From contig JAJZPO010000008.1 in assembly GCA_021811155.1 (NCBI GenBank), forward strand, positions 1 through 52,334: a stretch of 52,334 nucleotides of DNA, written 5' to 3'. The DNA comes from Bacillota bacterium (GTDB lineage Bacteria; Bacillota; Desulfitobacteriia; Desulfitobacteriales; JAJXUE01). The notes beneath the pieces were generated by a model. The model saw nothing but the letters and a program-made list of their open reading frames with translations, ran no database searches and was not told where the DNA came from. The position numbers were made by a program, and so were the translations under genes. Positions 1 through 8,420 of this stretch are shown in pieces. Position 1 is the first letter of the stretch. Each line of letters starts with the position of its first letter.

Positions 1-422
1 GATCTAAGCACAGTGCATGGCGCATGGTGTGAAACACGGTCGCTCACACTGCCCAGCAAATAACCCTTGATGGCGCCCAGTCCCCTGCTGCCGATAACAA
101 TCAGGTCGCAGCCGCCTTCTTTGGCCCGCTGGCAGATGGTTTCAGCCGGATGACCCACGAAGAGCTCGGTACTGACTTTAACTCCTGAATATTTTGCTGC
201 ATGCTCATCCAGCAGCGTCTTACCCCTGTGCTCAAGTTCATCCATCAAATCCTGGGAAACCGGAATAGGGGTTTCACCATAGAAAGCGGTATACTGCGGC
301 GGTACAATCACATGAATCAGGCAGACCTCCGCGCCCATAAGCTGGGCCAATTCCAGGGCAGTCTTTTCTGCCCGGTCGGAATGAGACGAACCGTCTATCG
401 GAACTAATACCTTTTTGTACAT
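1..422 (-). CDS. Universal stress protein (UspA family), C-terminus cut by window edge
   Basis: The minus strand reads MYKKVLVPIDGSSHSDRAEK at the N-terminus, typical of a UspA alpha/beta ATP-binding fold. Further on come the family phosphate-binding motif GSRGLG and then LLGSVSDRVSHHAPCTVL, close to the usual C-terminal end. About 140 residues are present and only a few are missing beyond position 1. The ATG at 422 has a GGAGGG ribosome binding site eight bases upstream. UspA proteins are small cytoplasmic nucleotide-binding proteins made under starvation or redox stress; the exact role here is not shown. It is divergent from nothing nearby: the chemoreceptor upstream is also on minus. Confidence 0.9.
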   Translation of the reverse strand, partial: MYKKVLVPIDGSSHSDRAEKTALELAQLMGAEVCLIHVIVPPQYTAFYGETPIPVSQDLMDELEHRGKTLLDEHAAKYSGVKVSTELFVGHPAETICQRAKEGGCDLIVIGSRGLGAIKGYLLGSVSDRVSHHAPCTVLR

Positions 423-482
423 GGCCGCTCCCTCCTTGACGTCAACATAACCGCACCTGCATTGTTCTCATTGTACAATTTA

Positions 483-511
483 ATTATACAGCGGTGACCG
501 GCCCGTGTATA
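483..511 (-). promoter_or_regulatory. Probable sigma-A promoter of the UspA gene
   Basis: On the minus strand TATACA and a perfect TATAAT are separated by 17 bases and lie about 60 bases upstream of the UspA start. The -35 match is 4 of 6. Confidence 0.5.
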
Positions 512-549
512 TAGTATGGCCCCCTGCGCTGCGCGGCTTAGGCGATTGC

Positions 550-1380
550 TTAGACCAATGTTTTAGCCAGGAGGCTCAGGCTTTCGGACAGGGAACTAAT
601 CATGTTGACGGAGGAGGAAATTTGCTGTGTGGCAGCGGCCTGCTCCTGCGAGACCGCAGAAATCTCGTCAATTTGTGCGGTGAGCTGGGTGATAGAGTTC
701 TGGGTATTCTTCAGCAGGGTAAAGATTTCCCCTGTAGATTTGGATGTGCTGCCGGACAGTTTGCGGATTTCCTCCGCCACCACGTTGAAACCCCGTCCCG
801 CCTCACCGACCCGTGCAGCCTCAATGGTCGCGTTCAGGCCCAGGATATGAGTACGGGCCGCAACTTCCTTGATCATATACATGATGCGGTCGGTCTGCTT
901 GATGTCAGTGCTGATGTGGGAGGATTTTTCTGCCAGGTTCTGGGCGACATTAGCCAGGTGTTGGGCGCTGGCAGCCAGGTTCTGGGAACCGGCGGTCAGT
1001 TCCTGGGCCGCAGCGGACAGGTTGTCGGCCATGTTCTGGGTTTTTTCCTGCCTGTCGATGTTTGTACCGGTCATTATAGCGCCAACGGTTTTTCCCTGAG
1101 CGTCGATGAGGGGGACTGAATTGGCTATATAGGCTACGCCAAAGACTTCAGAGCCCACCCGCCGGGTGACCCGCTGTCCTGCCTGGAGCACCGTAGCGGC
1201 AATACTTCCTTTGGGAATGGGGTCGCCGGGTTTGATCTTAATGTTTAGTCCTGGAGCAGGCTGGTAGTAGAGGTATTTTTCGGTGTCGGTTACGCCAACC
1301 ATTACAGGCTCAGGGTAGGCCAATGCCATGATGGGGGCCAAGTCCAAGGCCGATTTGAGCAGGTAATGCAGTTCATCCAT
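550..1380 (-). CDS. Soluble methyl-accepting chemotaxis-type signal transducer
   Basis: The 276-residue product has no membrane segment. Residues 1 to about 115 form a sensory region ([20 protein letters not shown], then a [20 protein letters not shown] stretch). Residues about 120-276 form a coiled-coil signalling domain with the conserved hairpin tip region ([22 protein letters not shown]), which contacts CheA/CheW. It is shorter than classical MCPs, about half the usual signalling length, like the small soluble receptors of Firmicutes. The ATG at 1380 is chosen over an upstream in-frame start at 1407 because GGGGGAG lies eight bases before it. The signal is unknown; a cytoplasmic metabolite or redox cue is plausible. 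No other chemotaxis gene is nearby. Confidence 0.85.
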   Translation of the reverse strand: MDELHYLLKSALDLAPIMALAYPEPVMVGVTDTEKYLYYQPAPGLNIKIKPGDPIPKGSIAATVLQAGQRVTRRVGSEVFGVAYIANSVPLIDAQGKTVGAIMTGTNIDRQEKTQNMADNLSAAAQELTAGSQNLAASAQHLANVAQNLAEKSSHISTDIKQTDRIMYMIKEVAARTHILGLNATIEAARVGEAGRGFNVVAEEIRKLSGSTSKSTGEIFTLLKNTQNSITQLTAQIDEISAVSQEQAAATQQISSSVNMISSLSESLSLLAKTLV

Positions 1381-1428
1381 AAATACTTCTCCCCCGCAAT
1401 GTTTCAAAATTTTCTTTCATTAAACATA

Positions 1429-1458
1429 ATTATAAACGTTTGTCGCGATTTTCGACAA
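1429..1458 (-). promoter_or_regulatory. Promoter of the chemoreceptor with a Spo0A-type box over the -35
   Basis: Minus strand TTGTCG, an 18-base spacer, then TATAAT (1429-1434). The 7-mer TGTCGAA, an exact Spo0A-box match, occupies 1451-1457 on minus and overlaps the -35 element. This arrangement would allow direct control by Spo0A or a similar regulator; that is inference. Confidence 0.5.
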
Positions 1459-1510
1459 GATTTTTATTTTACAATCGGAAAAACAGAATTAATTGAGGAT
1501 TCAAAATATG

Positions 1511-1539
1511 TTGACAATCATAATTATGTGGGTTATGTT
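1511..1539 (+). promoter_or_regulatory. Probable sigma-A promoter of the first molybdenum hydroxylase operon
   Basis: Perfect -35 TTGACA, a 17-base spacer and TATGTT as -10, about 85 bases before the FAD subunit start. Confidence 0.6.
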
Positions 1540-1623
1540 TGCTATAGAGACCGGCGTTTAGTATCCGAGATAAGCCGATAACTACACAGCACTGCCAAAA
1601 CCAAGGTGTGAGGAGGCGTTTTT

Positions 1624-2493
1624 GTGTATTTGCCTGATTTTGAGTATTACCAACCTAATAGCCTGGCTGAAGCGTGCCGGCTGATGGCCAAGTTCGGTCC
1701 CAGGGCCAGAATTTTGGCCGGGGGCACGGACCTGCTGCACAAAATGAAGCATGGGCAGCTGGAGCCGGAAGTGATTGTTTCATTGAATGGTCTTGAGCGT
1801 TTACGGGAAATTACTTATCAAAAGGGTGTGGGCGTAGTAATCGGCGCCCGGGCCACTCACAACGACATAGCCGGATCAGCCCTGCTGCAGGAAAAATACC
1901 GCTCTGTCTGTGAAGCAGCCCATCACATGGCCAATAATCAGATCAGAAACGTGGGAACCTTGGGCGGCAATATCGTCAACGCAGTGCCCTCAGCTGACTT
2001 ACCGCCCATACTCATAGCCCTCGGAGCGAGTGTCAAATTGGCAGGAAGCCAGGGCCGGCGGGTCTTGCCGCTGGAAGAGTTTTTCACCGGTGTGCACAGT
2101 TCGGTAATTGAGCCTGATGAAATCCTGACAGAAGTGATCATACCCGATCAGCCCAGTACCGGCAGCACCTATATCCGTTTTGGCCTGCGGCGCTCCGGTG
2201 CGCTGGCAGTGGTGGGTGCAGCGGTGGCCGTAACCATGGAGGGTGAGACATGCCGTGAAGCGCGGATCGCTCTTGGGGCCGCTGCCCCGGTACCAATGCG
2301 GGCCCGGCAGGCCGAAGCCGTGCTAAAGAATCAAGTTATCACGCCTGATCTGCTGGAGGAAGCCGGGGTTTGCGCCGCAAGGGAATGCAGTCCCCGCTCC
2401 AGTATTCGCGGCTCGGAGGAATACCGCCGCGATTTGGTGAGGGTGCTCACGCGCCGGGCCCTGCAAAAAGCTATCAAAGAAGGACACGTCTGA
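1624..2493 (+). CDS. Molybdenum hydroxylase FAD subunit (xanthine dehydrogenase/CoxM type), cluster 1
   Basis: This 289-residue protein is the electron-transferring flavoprotein subunit of a heterotrimeric xanthine dehydrogenase-family enzyme. The FAD-binding signature LAGGTDLLHKMKHG lies at about residues 35-48, and the second FAD motif IRNVGTLGGNIVNAVPSADL at about 110. The C-terminal region is the CO dehydrogenase flavoprotein C-terminal domain. The length is normal for the family. The GTG start has GAGGAGG upstream. It is first in an operon with the 2Fe-2S and Mo subunits and an IclR regulator. The substrate is not readable from this subunit; purines, nicotinate, aromatic acyl-CoA or other N-heterocycles are all used by relatives. 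Confidence 0.92.
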   Translation: MYLPDFEYYQPNSLAEACRLMAKFGPRARILAGGTDLLHKMKHGQLEPEVIVSLNGLERLREITYQKGVGVVIGARATHNDIAGSALLQEKYRSVCEAAHHMANNQIRNVGTLGGNIVNAVPSADLPPILIALGASVKLAGSQGRRVLPLEEFFTGVHSSVIEPDEILTEVIIPDQPSTGSTYIRFGLRRSGALAVVGAAVAVTMEGETCREARIALGAAAPVPMRARQAEAVLKNQVITPDLLEEAGVCAARECSPRSSIRGSEEYRRDLVRVLTRRALQKAIKEGHV

Positions 2494-2560
2494 TTAAAGC
2501 AAATGCCGCCAACGGGTTAGTGCGGCGGTGGAAAAACTAATTGTTGCGGAGGTGGGTTGC

Positions 2561-3058
2561 ATGGCCCGGACCCTTACTGATGAGCAGGGTGTAAAACGCT
2601 ACCTTGTTAACTTGAAAGTTAACGGAGACAACCATACTGTTATGGTAAAGGGCAATTCCCTATTGGTTAATGTACTGCGCGATGAGCTGGACTTGACCGG
2701 GACAAAAAAGGGGTGTGAATTGGGAGACTGCGGATCCTGTACTGTACTTTTGGACGGCAAGCCGGTAAATTCCTGTCTGGTGCTTGCGGTGGAAGCTGAA
2801 GGGCGCGAGATCACCACGATTGAAGGTGTAGCCCAGAACGATAAGCTGGATAAGCTCCAGGAGTCCTTTGTCAACAATGCGGCGATTCAGTGCGGCTATT
2901 GTACCCCGGGCATGGTTCTTTCCGCTAAGGCCTTGCTCACCCGCAACCCGCATCCAACCGAAACCGAGGTGCGTGAGGCAATCTCTGGCAACTTGTGCCG
3001 CTGTACAGGCTATGTGAATATTGTGAAGGCTGTCATGGCGGCGGCTGAGCAAGAATAA
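2561..3058 (+). CDS. Molybdenum hydroxylase 2Fe-2S subunit, cluster 1
   Basis: The 165-residue small subunit carries two [2Fe-2S] clusters. The plant-ferredoxin-type N-terminal cluster is ligated by GCELGDCGSC plus a later Cys (residues about 48-70). The C-terminal helical cluster is ligated by CGYCTPGM and CRCTGY. It passes electrons from the Mo site to FAD. ATG 2561 is preferred because GCGGAGGTG sits just upstream; the longer reading from GTG 2528 has no good ribosome binding site. It is followed after 14 bases by the Mo subunit, with a GGAGGAGG site. Confidence 0.93.
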   Translation: MARTLTDEQGVKRYLVNLKVNGDNHTVMVKGNSLLVNVLRDELDLTGTKKGCELGDCGSCTVLLDGKPVNSCLVLAVEAEGREITTIEGVAQNDKLDKLQESFVNNAAIQCGYCTPGMVLSAKALLTRNPHPTETEVREAISGNLCRCTGYVNIVKAVMAAAEQE

Positions 3059-3072
3059 GGAGGAGGGGGAAG

Positions 3073-5373
3073 ATGAGTCAGGAATATGCGGTAATCGGTA
3101 AAAGCGTTCCCCGTAAAGACGGGTGGGATAAGGTTACAGGCAAGGCCAAGTACACGGGAGATTTAAAGTTCCCCAACATGCTGGTGGGAAAAATCTTAAC
3201 CAGCCCCCATGCCCATGCCAGGATTCTCAGTATCGATACCTCAGAAGCTGAGAAGCTTCCCGGTGTGAAGGCGGTGATTACCCATGAGGATGTGCCGTCC
3301 CTGAAGTACGGCATTAGCCCCGCTCGCTGGGATGAAAACATTTTCTGCATTGACAAGGTGCGGTTTGTCGGGGATAAAGTGGCTGCCGTAGCAGCGCTAG
3401 ACGAAGAAACCGTGTACAAGGCTCTGAAACTGATCAAGGTAGAGTACGAGACGCTGCCTGCTGTGTTTGACCCCTTCGAGGCCATGCGGGAGGATGCTCC
3501 CTTGGTGCAGGAGGAATATCCCCGCAATATCAATACGGAAATCCACCAGAACTTTGGCGATGTGGACAAGGCTATGGCGGAAGCCTATTACGTAAGGACG
3601 GACAGGTTTAAGGGCCAACGCACTTATCAGAGCCCGATCGAGCCCCATTCGGCGATTTCCATCTGGGACAAAGACAAGCTCACGATTTATTCCAGCACCC
3701 AGTCACCGCACTATTTTCAATATTATATTGCCAGGGAGTTTGGACTTCCCATGGGAAATGTAAGGGTACTCAAAACCCACATAGGAGGCGGGTTTGGCGG
3801 CAAGCTCGAACCAACGGGCCTGGAGTTTGCCGGGGCGGTCTTGTCCAAACTCACCGGCAGACCGGTCAGAATGTTCTATGACCGTGAGGACATGTTTGCC
3901 CACAACAGGGGCCGCCATGCTCAGTTCATGGAGCTTACCACCGGAGTGGACAAAGACGGTAAAATCCTCGCTGTGCACGCCAATTTCGTCATGGATGGGG
4001 GAGCTTATACAAGCCTCGGGGTTGCCAGCGCCTATTATGCCGGCGCCCTCCTGACCATTCCCTACGAGTTTGACAACTATAAATTTGATATGTACCGGGT
4101 AAACACCAATTTGCCGGCCTGCGGCGCCCAGCGGGGCCACGGTCATCCCCAACCGCGTTTCGCTTTCGAAAGCCACCTCGACAACATCGCCAAGGAGCTG
4201 GGAATTGACCCGGTGGAGATCCGCCTGCGCAACGCACGCAAATCAAACACCACTACCCCTAACGAATTCAAAGTGGAAACATGTGCCCTGACTGAGGCCT
4301 TGGAAAAGGCGCGGGACCTTTCCGGCTGGAGGGAAAAGAAAGGCAAACTGCCCTCGGGGCGCGGCATCGGGATAGGGGTTGGAAGCTTTGTCTCCGGGGC
4401 CGGCTACCCGATATACCGCACTGACCTTCCCCAAGCGTCAGCGGTGATTAAAGTAAACGAGGACGGCAGCGAGGCGACGCTGTACAGCGGCTCAGTCGAT
4501 ATCGGCCAGGGCAGTGACACTGTGCTCTGCCAGATGGCGGCGGAGGCCATGGGTTATGTCTATGAAAAAATGCGCATCGTATCAGCAGATACCGAATTGG
4601 CTCCCCATGACTTTGGGGCTTATGCCAGCCGCCAGACCCTGATGTCAGGGGCTGCAGTGAAGCAAGCTGGGGAGGAAATCAAAACCCAGCTCCTGGCAAT
4701 CGCCGCTCCCGCGCTGGGGGTAAGGGCGGAGGAACTCGACTGCCGGGAAGGAATTATCTTTGTGAAGGCGAATCCTGAAATAAATCGAACTTTTGGTGAA
4801 GCCGCCCGGGAGTTTTTCGTCAAAAAAGGGCCGCTGGTGGGACGGGGTGTCTACCACGTGCCAAAGCTGGGGGGCAAATTCAAGGGGGCAGCCGTCGGCA
4901 CTTCTCCGGCCTACAGTTTTGCCGCCCAGGTTGCGGAAGTAGAGATAGACGAGGAAACAGGCGAGGTCAAGATTGCGGAGGTATGGGACGTGCATGACTG
5001 CGGCAAGGTCATTAATCCCGCACTTCTCCACGCCCAGGTGCACGGAGCTTTCTACATGGGGATGGGCGAGTCCGTGTGGGAGCAGGTATTGTTTGACGCT
5101 AAGGGCAAGATAATAAATGCCAACCTGGCGGAATACCGCCTGCCCACTGCTCTGGATATGCCAAGACTTCACTCCGACCTCGTGGACACTGTGGAACCCA
5201 ACGGTCCGTGGGGTGTAAAAGAAGTCGGTGAAGGAGCCACCACCCCTGTGATGGGCTGCATTTCCAACGCCATCACCGATGCCATCGGGGTGCGCATCGA
5301 CAGCCTGCCCCTTTCGTATGAGAAAGTTTGGCGGGCAAGCAAGGAAAGGAAAAGAAATACATCAGGTGAGTAA
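3073..5373 (+). CDS. Molybdenum hydroxylase large Mo-cofactor subunit, cluster 1
   Basis: A 766-residue catalytic subunit of the xanthine dehydrogenase/aldehyde oxidoreductase family. The N-terminal a/b hammerhead domain (KVTGKAKYTGDL) is followed by two molybdopterin-binding domains. GGGFGGK at about residues 239-245 contacts the pterin. GVKEVGEG at about 713-720 holds the conserved Glu that activates the Mo-bound water. CGAQRGHG at about 350 replaces the loop that in family members helps set substrate choice, and resembles 4-hydroxybenzoyl-CoA reductase-like enzymes more than classical bovine-type xanthine oxidase. It inserts water-derived oxygen into an aromatic or heterocyclic C-H bond. 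No XdhC-type maturation factor is adjacent. Confidence 0.92.
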   Translation: MSQEYAVIGKSVPRKDGWDKVTGKAKYTGDLKFPNMLVGKILTSPHAHARILSIDTSEAEKLPGVKAVITHEDVPSLKYGISPARWDENIFCIDKVRFVGDKVAAVAALDEETVYKALKLIKVEYETLPAVFDPFEAMREDAPLVQEEYPRNINTEIHQNFGDVDKAMAEAYYVRTDRFKGQRTYQSPIEPHSAISIWDKDKLTIYSSTQSPHYFQYYIAREFGLPMGNVRVLKTHIGGGFGGKLEPTGLEFAGAVLSKLTGRPVRMFYDREDMFAHNRGRHAQFMELTTGVDKDGKILAVHANFVMDGGAYTSLGVASAYYAGALLTIPYEFDNYKFDMYRVNTNLPACGAQRGHGHPQPRFAFESHLDNIAKELGIDPVEIRLRNARKSNTTTPNEFKVETCALTEALEKARDLSGWREKKGKLPSGRGIGIGVGSFVSGAGYPIYRTDLPQASAVIKVNEDGSEATLYSGSVDIGQGSDTVLCQMAAEAMGYVYEKMRIVSADTELAPHDFGAYASRQTLMSGAAVKQAGEEIKTQLLAIAAPALGVRAEELDCREGIIFVKANPEINRTFGEAAREFFVKKGPLVGRGVYHVPKLGGKFKGAAVGTSPAYSFAAQVAEVEIDEETGEVKIAEVWDVHDCGKVINPALLHAQVHGAFYMGMGESVWEQVLFDAKGKIINANLAEYRLPTALDMPRLHSDLVDTVEPNGPWGVKEVGEGATTPVMGCISNAITDAIGVRIDSLPLSYEKVWRASKERKRNTSGE

Positions 5374-5374
5374 G

Positions 5375-6148
5375 ATGAATCCAAGAGAGGGCAGCGGCTA
5401 CAGCGCTCCGATTGTTTACAAAGCCTTTGCCGTGCTCCAGCAGGTGGCGGGTTCACCGTCCCAGCTGGGCATCAGCGACCTGGCCCGGCAATTGAACATC
5501 AACAAGAGTACAGTTTTCGGCATTACCCAGGCTTTACTGGACCTGGGCATGGTGCAGCAGGACGAAGCAAGCAAGAAATTCCGGCTGGGGCCGGCCCTGA
5601 TCAAGCTGGGGCACCAATCCATGACCGAAATCAGTTTGAAATCTGCCGCCATCCCTTTCATGGAGAAACTCTGCCATGAATTTGAGGAAACCGTGTTTCT
5701 TGGCCGGATGGACGAGAAAAATGTGATTATTTTGGCCAAAGCGGACAGTCCGGTAGAGCTAAAAATAACTGCGCCGGAAGGGGCAAGAATACCTTTCTTT
5801 GCCGGAGCTGCAGCCAAGACATTTCTCGCATTTCAAGATGAGCAGACGCAGAAAGAGGTCCTGGCTAAGAGGGAACTGCCCGCATTTACCGAGAACTCGA
5901 TTGCCGCTAAGGAAGATTACCTGGCGGAATTGGAGAGGGTCGGACGGGAAGGGTTTGCTACCGATTATGAAGAATATATTAAAGGTGTTAACGCTGTAAG
6001 TGTTCCCCTTTTCGGCCCCGGGAGGCGCCTGGTAGGAGCGCTGTGGATTGTCGGCTTCAGCAGTTCATTTTCTCATACCAAGATGCTCAAGGCTGTAACA
6101 GCAGCCAAACAGGCGGCACAGGAAATTTCAGCGGCTTTAGGGGGATAA
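5375..6148 (+). CDS. IclR-family transcriptional regulator
   Basis: The 257-residue protein has an N-terminal winged helix-turn-helix (about 8-70; GISDLARQLNINKSTVFGIT is the recognition region) and a C-terminal IclR effector-binding domain (about 80-250). It starts one base after the Mo subunit stop. The longer in-frame reading from 5279 lies inside the previous gene and is rejected. IclR proteins bind small metabolites and control catabolic operons. Its place as last gene of the molybdenum hydroxylase operon suggests that it senses the substrate or product and controls this operon. The operator is not identified. Confidence 0.92.
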   Translation: MNPREGSGYSAPIVYKAFAVLQQVAGSPSQLGISDLARQLNINKSTVFGITQALLDLGMVQQDEASKKFRLGPALIKLGHQSMTEISLKSAAIPFMEKLCHEFEETVFLGRMDEKNVIILAKADSPVELKITAPEGARIPFFAGAAAKTFLAFQDEQTQKEVLAKRELPAFTENSIAAKEDYLAELERVGREGFATDYEEYIKGVNAVSVPLFGPGRRLVGALWIVGFSSSFSHTKMLKAVTAAKQAAQEISAALGG

Positions 6149-6154
6149 TATTAG

Positions 6155-6227
6155 TCAGGAAAGTACATACTCGGCAACTTTAGCCGAGTATGTCGAACAC
6201 GGGCGCTGAAATGCGCGCATTTCTTGT
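6155..6227 (+). repeat. Structured repeat, short copy 1a (two hairpins)
   Basis: Begins TCAGGAAAG and ends TTTCTTGT. Hairpin 1 is CATACTCGGC / GCCGAGTATG with loop AACTTTA. Hairpin 2 is a compact AAATGCGCGCATTT palindrome. Other copies lie at 6229, 7828 and 28513. Confidence 0.85.
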
Positions 6228-6228
6228 A

Positions 6229-6422
6229 CCTCAGGAAAGGATATACTCGGCAACTTTTGCCGAGTATATCGAACACGTGGTGCTGCGACGGACAGCGCAA
6301 ACCCAAAAGAGGGCCGAGGCTAGCGCGGTCCTAGTCCTAGAGAGGCTGAGACTGAACATGCATGTCTCAGCCTCGGCAGGGAAATGCGCGCGCTGAGGAA
6401 AAACGAAGCGCGCATTTCTTGT
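6229..6422 (+). repeat. Structured repeat, long copy 1b (several hairpins)
   Basis: Starts CCTCAGGAAAG and ends TTTCTTG. It contains hairpin 1 (ATACTCGGC / GCCGAGTAT), then a middle region with a GCTGAGAC / GTCTCAGC hairpin, and a terminal AAATGCGCGC / GCGCGCATTT hairpin with the GAGGAAAAACGA loop. It lies directly after short copy 1a. The rest of the gap to the next gene (6423-6633) holds a GGTTATGAATAACC palindrome at 6564-6577 and nothing else I can name. Confidence 0.85.
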
Positions 6423-6633
6423 TCTTAGCAGGTTTTTGCAGATCACGCCGCGAATAATACGAATGATAGTCGATGAGATTGCTGCGGGCAGGATAAAAAA
6501 CCCGGTACATATGACCCTGAGGTAAAAGGAATATTGTCACCCGTTGTAGAATATATTTGGTCGGGTTATGAATAACCTTGTGCACATATGCACTAAGATT
6601 ATTTATCTTTTAGAGAAAAAGGGGGTGAAAGTT

Positions 6634-7767
6634 ATGTCCGTAGGAAGAAGAATTGTCAGTAAATTACCTAAATTTGACCTATCCAAAACAGAGGACAGGC
6701 TCAAGCTTATCATTTTGATAAGCGGCTTTATCCTGGTCTTTGGTTCTCTGACAGTGGGCGGCGTTGCCTACACCATGCGCTCAAGCTTCTGTTCCACCTG
6801 TCACGAGATGCAGCCGGAATACGCCACATGGCAAGCATCGGCTCACAGCCAGATCGGCTGCGTTGACTGCCACATTGAACCAGGTATCGTCAACCTCGTC
6901 AAGGATAAACTTGGCGCCATGGTCCAGGTCTATATGCACGTCACCAAAGGCTATCCCAGTCCCATTGAGTACCCGGCAACCAAGGAGATTCCCAATACCG
7001 TTTGCCTGAAATGCCATTCGGCTAACCGCCAGTACTCGCCCTCGGGGGATATTATTGTACCCCACTCCAAGCACATTGCCAATGGGGTTAATTGTGTAGA
7101 TTGTCACAAAGGGGTTACGCACGGGTTGATAGCCGAGCGGGGTGTGAGCAAGGCCTCGACAATTCCCTTTGAAAAGTGGACGGCAGCGGTGGGCACGCAG
7201 GAAATGGTGCCGAAGTTTTCCAGCCCCAGGATGGATACCTGCGTTTCCTGCCACATTAAGCGGGGAGTCAGCACTAATTGCACTACGTGCCACAGCGAAA
7301 TGGGCATTCCGGCTTCCCACAAGGACCAAAGCGCCTGGAAGGTATCCCATGGCAAGTCCGCGGAAGCGGATATCAATACGTGTGACAAATGCCACTCTTA
7401 TGGCTTTGTGCAGCCGCTGGGCGATAAGAAGTTGAGCGTCGACGAGTACGCCCGCGACAACGTGTTCTGCCTGAACTGCCATACCAAGCGTCCGCCTAAC
7501 CACGGCAACAAAGAAGATGAAACGTGGATTTCCGGCCACGGCGCAGTGGTCAAGAGCAAGGGCATTGAAAACTGCCTGGCTTGCCACGACCTCAGGCCTC
7601 CGGCCAAGCCGGCTCAGACCCAGCCTGCAACCGGAGAAGGCAAAAGCAAGGAAGCCGACGGCAAGAAGCTGGAAGAAATCAACCGTTTGACGACAGAGCA
7701 GCCCTCAAACACGATGGTCAACAAGGTATACTGCAGCCAGTGTCACGGCACCAAGTTTGGCCGGTAG
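6634..7767 (+). CDS. Membrane-anchored decaheme c-type cytochrome (NapC/NirT N-terminal type)
   Basis: The 377-residue product has one N-terminal membrane helix (about residues 25-47). An NapC/NrfH-like start follows: CSTCHEM, AHSQIGCVDCHIEPG. Ten CXXCH haem-binding motifs are present in all (CSTCH, CVDCH, CLKCH, CVDCH, CVSCH, CTTCH, CDKCH, CLNCH, CLACH, CSQCH). Such proteins take electrons from menaquinol and pass them outward. A Lys/Pro/Glu-rich linker precedes the last haem. ATG 6634 with GGGGGTG upstream is chosen over the longer reading from 6568. It stands alone, with no TPR or NHL partner, and ends at a strong terminator. Confidence 0.92.
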   Translation: MSVGRRIVSKLPKFDLSKTEDRLKLIILISGFILVFGSLTVGGVAYTMRSSFCSTCHEMQPEYATWQASAHSQIGCVDCHIEPGIVNLVKDKLGAMVQVYMHVTKGYPSPIEYPATKEIPNTVCLKCHSANRQYSPSGDIIVPHSKHIANGVNCVDCHKGVTHGLIAERGVSKASTIPFEKWTAAVGTQEMVPKFSSPRMDTCVSCHIKRGVSTNCTTCHSEMGIPASHKDQSAWKVSHGKSAEADINTCDKCHSYGFVQPLGDKKLSVDEYARDNVFCLNCHTKRPPNHGNKEDETWISGHGAVVKSKGIENCLACHDLRPPAKPAQTQPATGEGKSKEADGKKLEEINRLTTEQPSNTMVNKVYCSQCHGTKFGR

Positions 7768-7797
7768 TGTTTCAGGAAAAATACCCTAACGATTTCG

Positions 7798-7827
7798 CAA
7801 GGCGTATTAAGACGCCTTGTTTTTTTA
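7798..7827 (+). terminator. Rho-independent terminator of the decaheme cytochrome gene
   Basis: CAAGGCGT / ACGCCTTG stem with a six-base loop, followed by seven T. The structured repeat begins directly after the T tract. Confidence 0.9.
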
Positions 7828-8018
7828 CCTCAGGAAAGTATATACTCGGCAACTTTAGCCGAGTATATCGAACACTGTGCTGCGACGGACCGTGCAAGCC
7901 CAAGAGAAGGTCGAGGCTAGCACGGTCCTAGTCCTAGAGGGGCTGAGACCGAACATGCATGTCTCAGCCTCGGCAGGGAAACGCGCGCGATGAGGAAAAA
8001 CGAAGCGCGCGTTTCTTG
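7828..8018 (+). repeat. Structured repeat, long copy 2
   Basis: Same organisation as 6229-6422: TATACTCGGC / GCCGAGTATA hairpin, GGACCGTGC paired with GCACGGTCC, GCTGAGAC / GTCTCAGC hairpin, and AAACGCGCGC / GCGCGCGTTT hairpin. Differences from copy 1b fall partly on both sides of stems (T-A replaced by C-G). Confidence 0.85.
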
Positions 8019-8029
8019 CTGCCTTATGG

Positions 8030-8167
8030 TGTCGAAAATTGTCGAATTGACAATTGGCGGACATTTTGCCGACGGCTTGGACAGATGGAAATAATTGGCG
8101 ACAAAATTCAGGAAAAAGGCGAATAAAATTCGACAATATATGTAGGAAGATGCCGAAAATAGTCGAA
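8030..8167 (+). promoter_or_regulatory. Cluster of Spo0A-type boxes upstream of cassette A
   Basis: TGTCGAA occurs at 8030-8036 and again at 8040-8046, exactly one helical turn apart. Its complement TTCGACA is at 8129-8135. TGCCGAA at 8151-8157 and AGTCGAA at 8161-8167 are again ten bases apart. TGNCGAA is the established Spo0A box in Bacillus. Confidence 0.55.
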
Positions 8168-8289
8168 TAATAAAGTGATGGGCCAAGAATTTAGGCTAAA
8201 TACGCGAATCTTATAGCTGGTTTCAGCAGCAAAAAAGTTACAGAGGATAGCCTGACAGCAGGAGGAAAACACAATACTATGTAGAATAA

Positions 8290-8326
8290 TGTCGAAAAGA
8301 AGTATTATAGGTCGGCTTGTGTCGAA
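8290..8326 (+). promoter_or_regulatory. Conserved promoter/operator of cassette A
   Basis: TGTCGAA (8290-8296), six bases, TATTAT (8303-8308), then GGTCGGC (8310) and TGTCGAA (8320-8326). The box phasing of 0, +20 and +30 is the same as upstream of cassette B at 13137. Most of the remaining gap to 8421 shows nothing further. Confidence 0.55.
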
Positions 8327-8420
8327 ATGCACTATTTCTCCCGTCTTGCTCCCCTGAGCCGGGAATTAGCCGGGAGTTGGTCGCTTTAGCGAAGTGAACT
8401 CGTTCAATGAAGGTGAAAAA

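Noticed and set aside
505-1119. Plus-strand reading frames opposite the chemoreceptor
   Set aside because: They are antisense to a well-supported gene and show no family motif.
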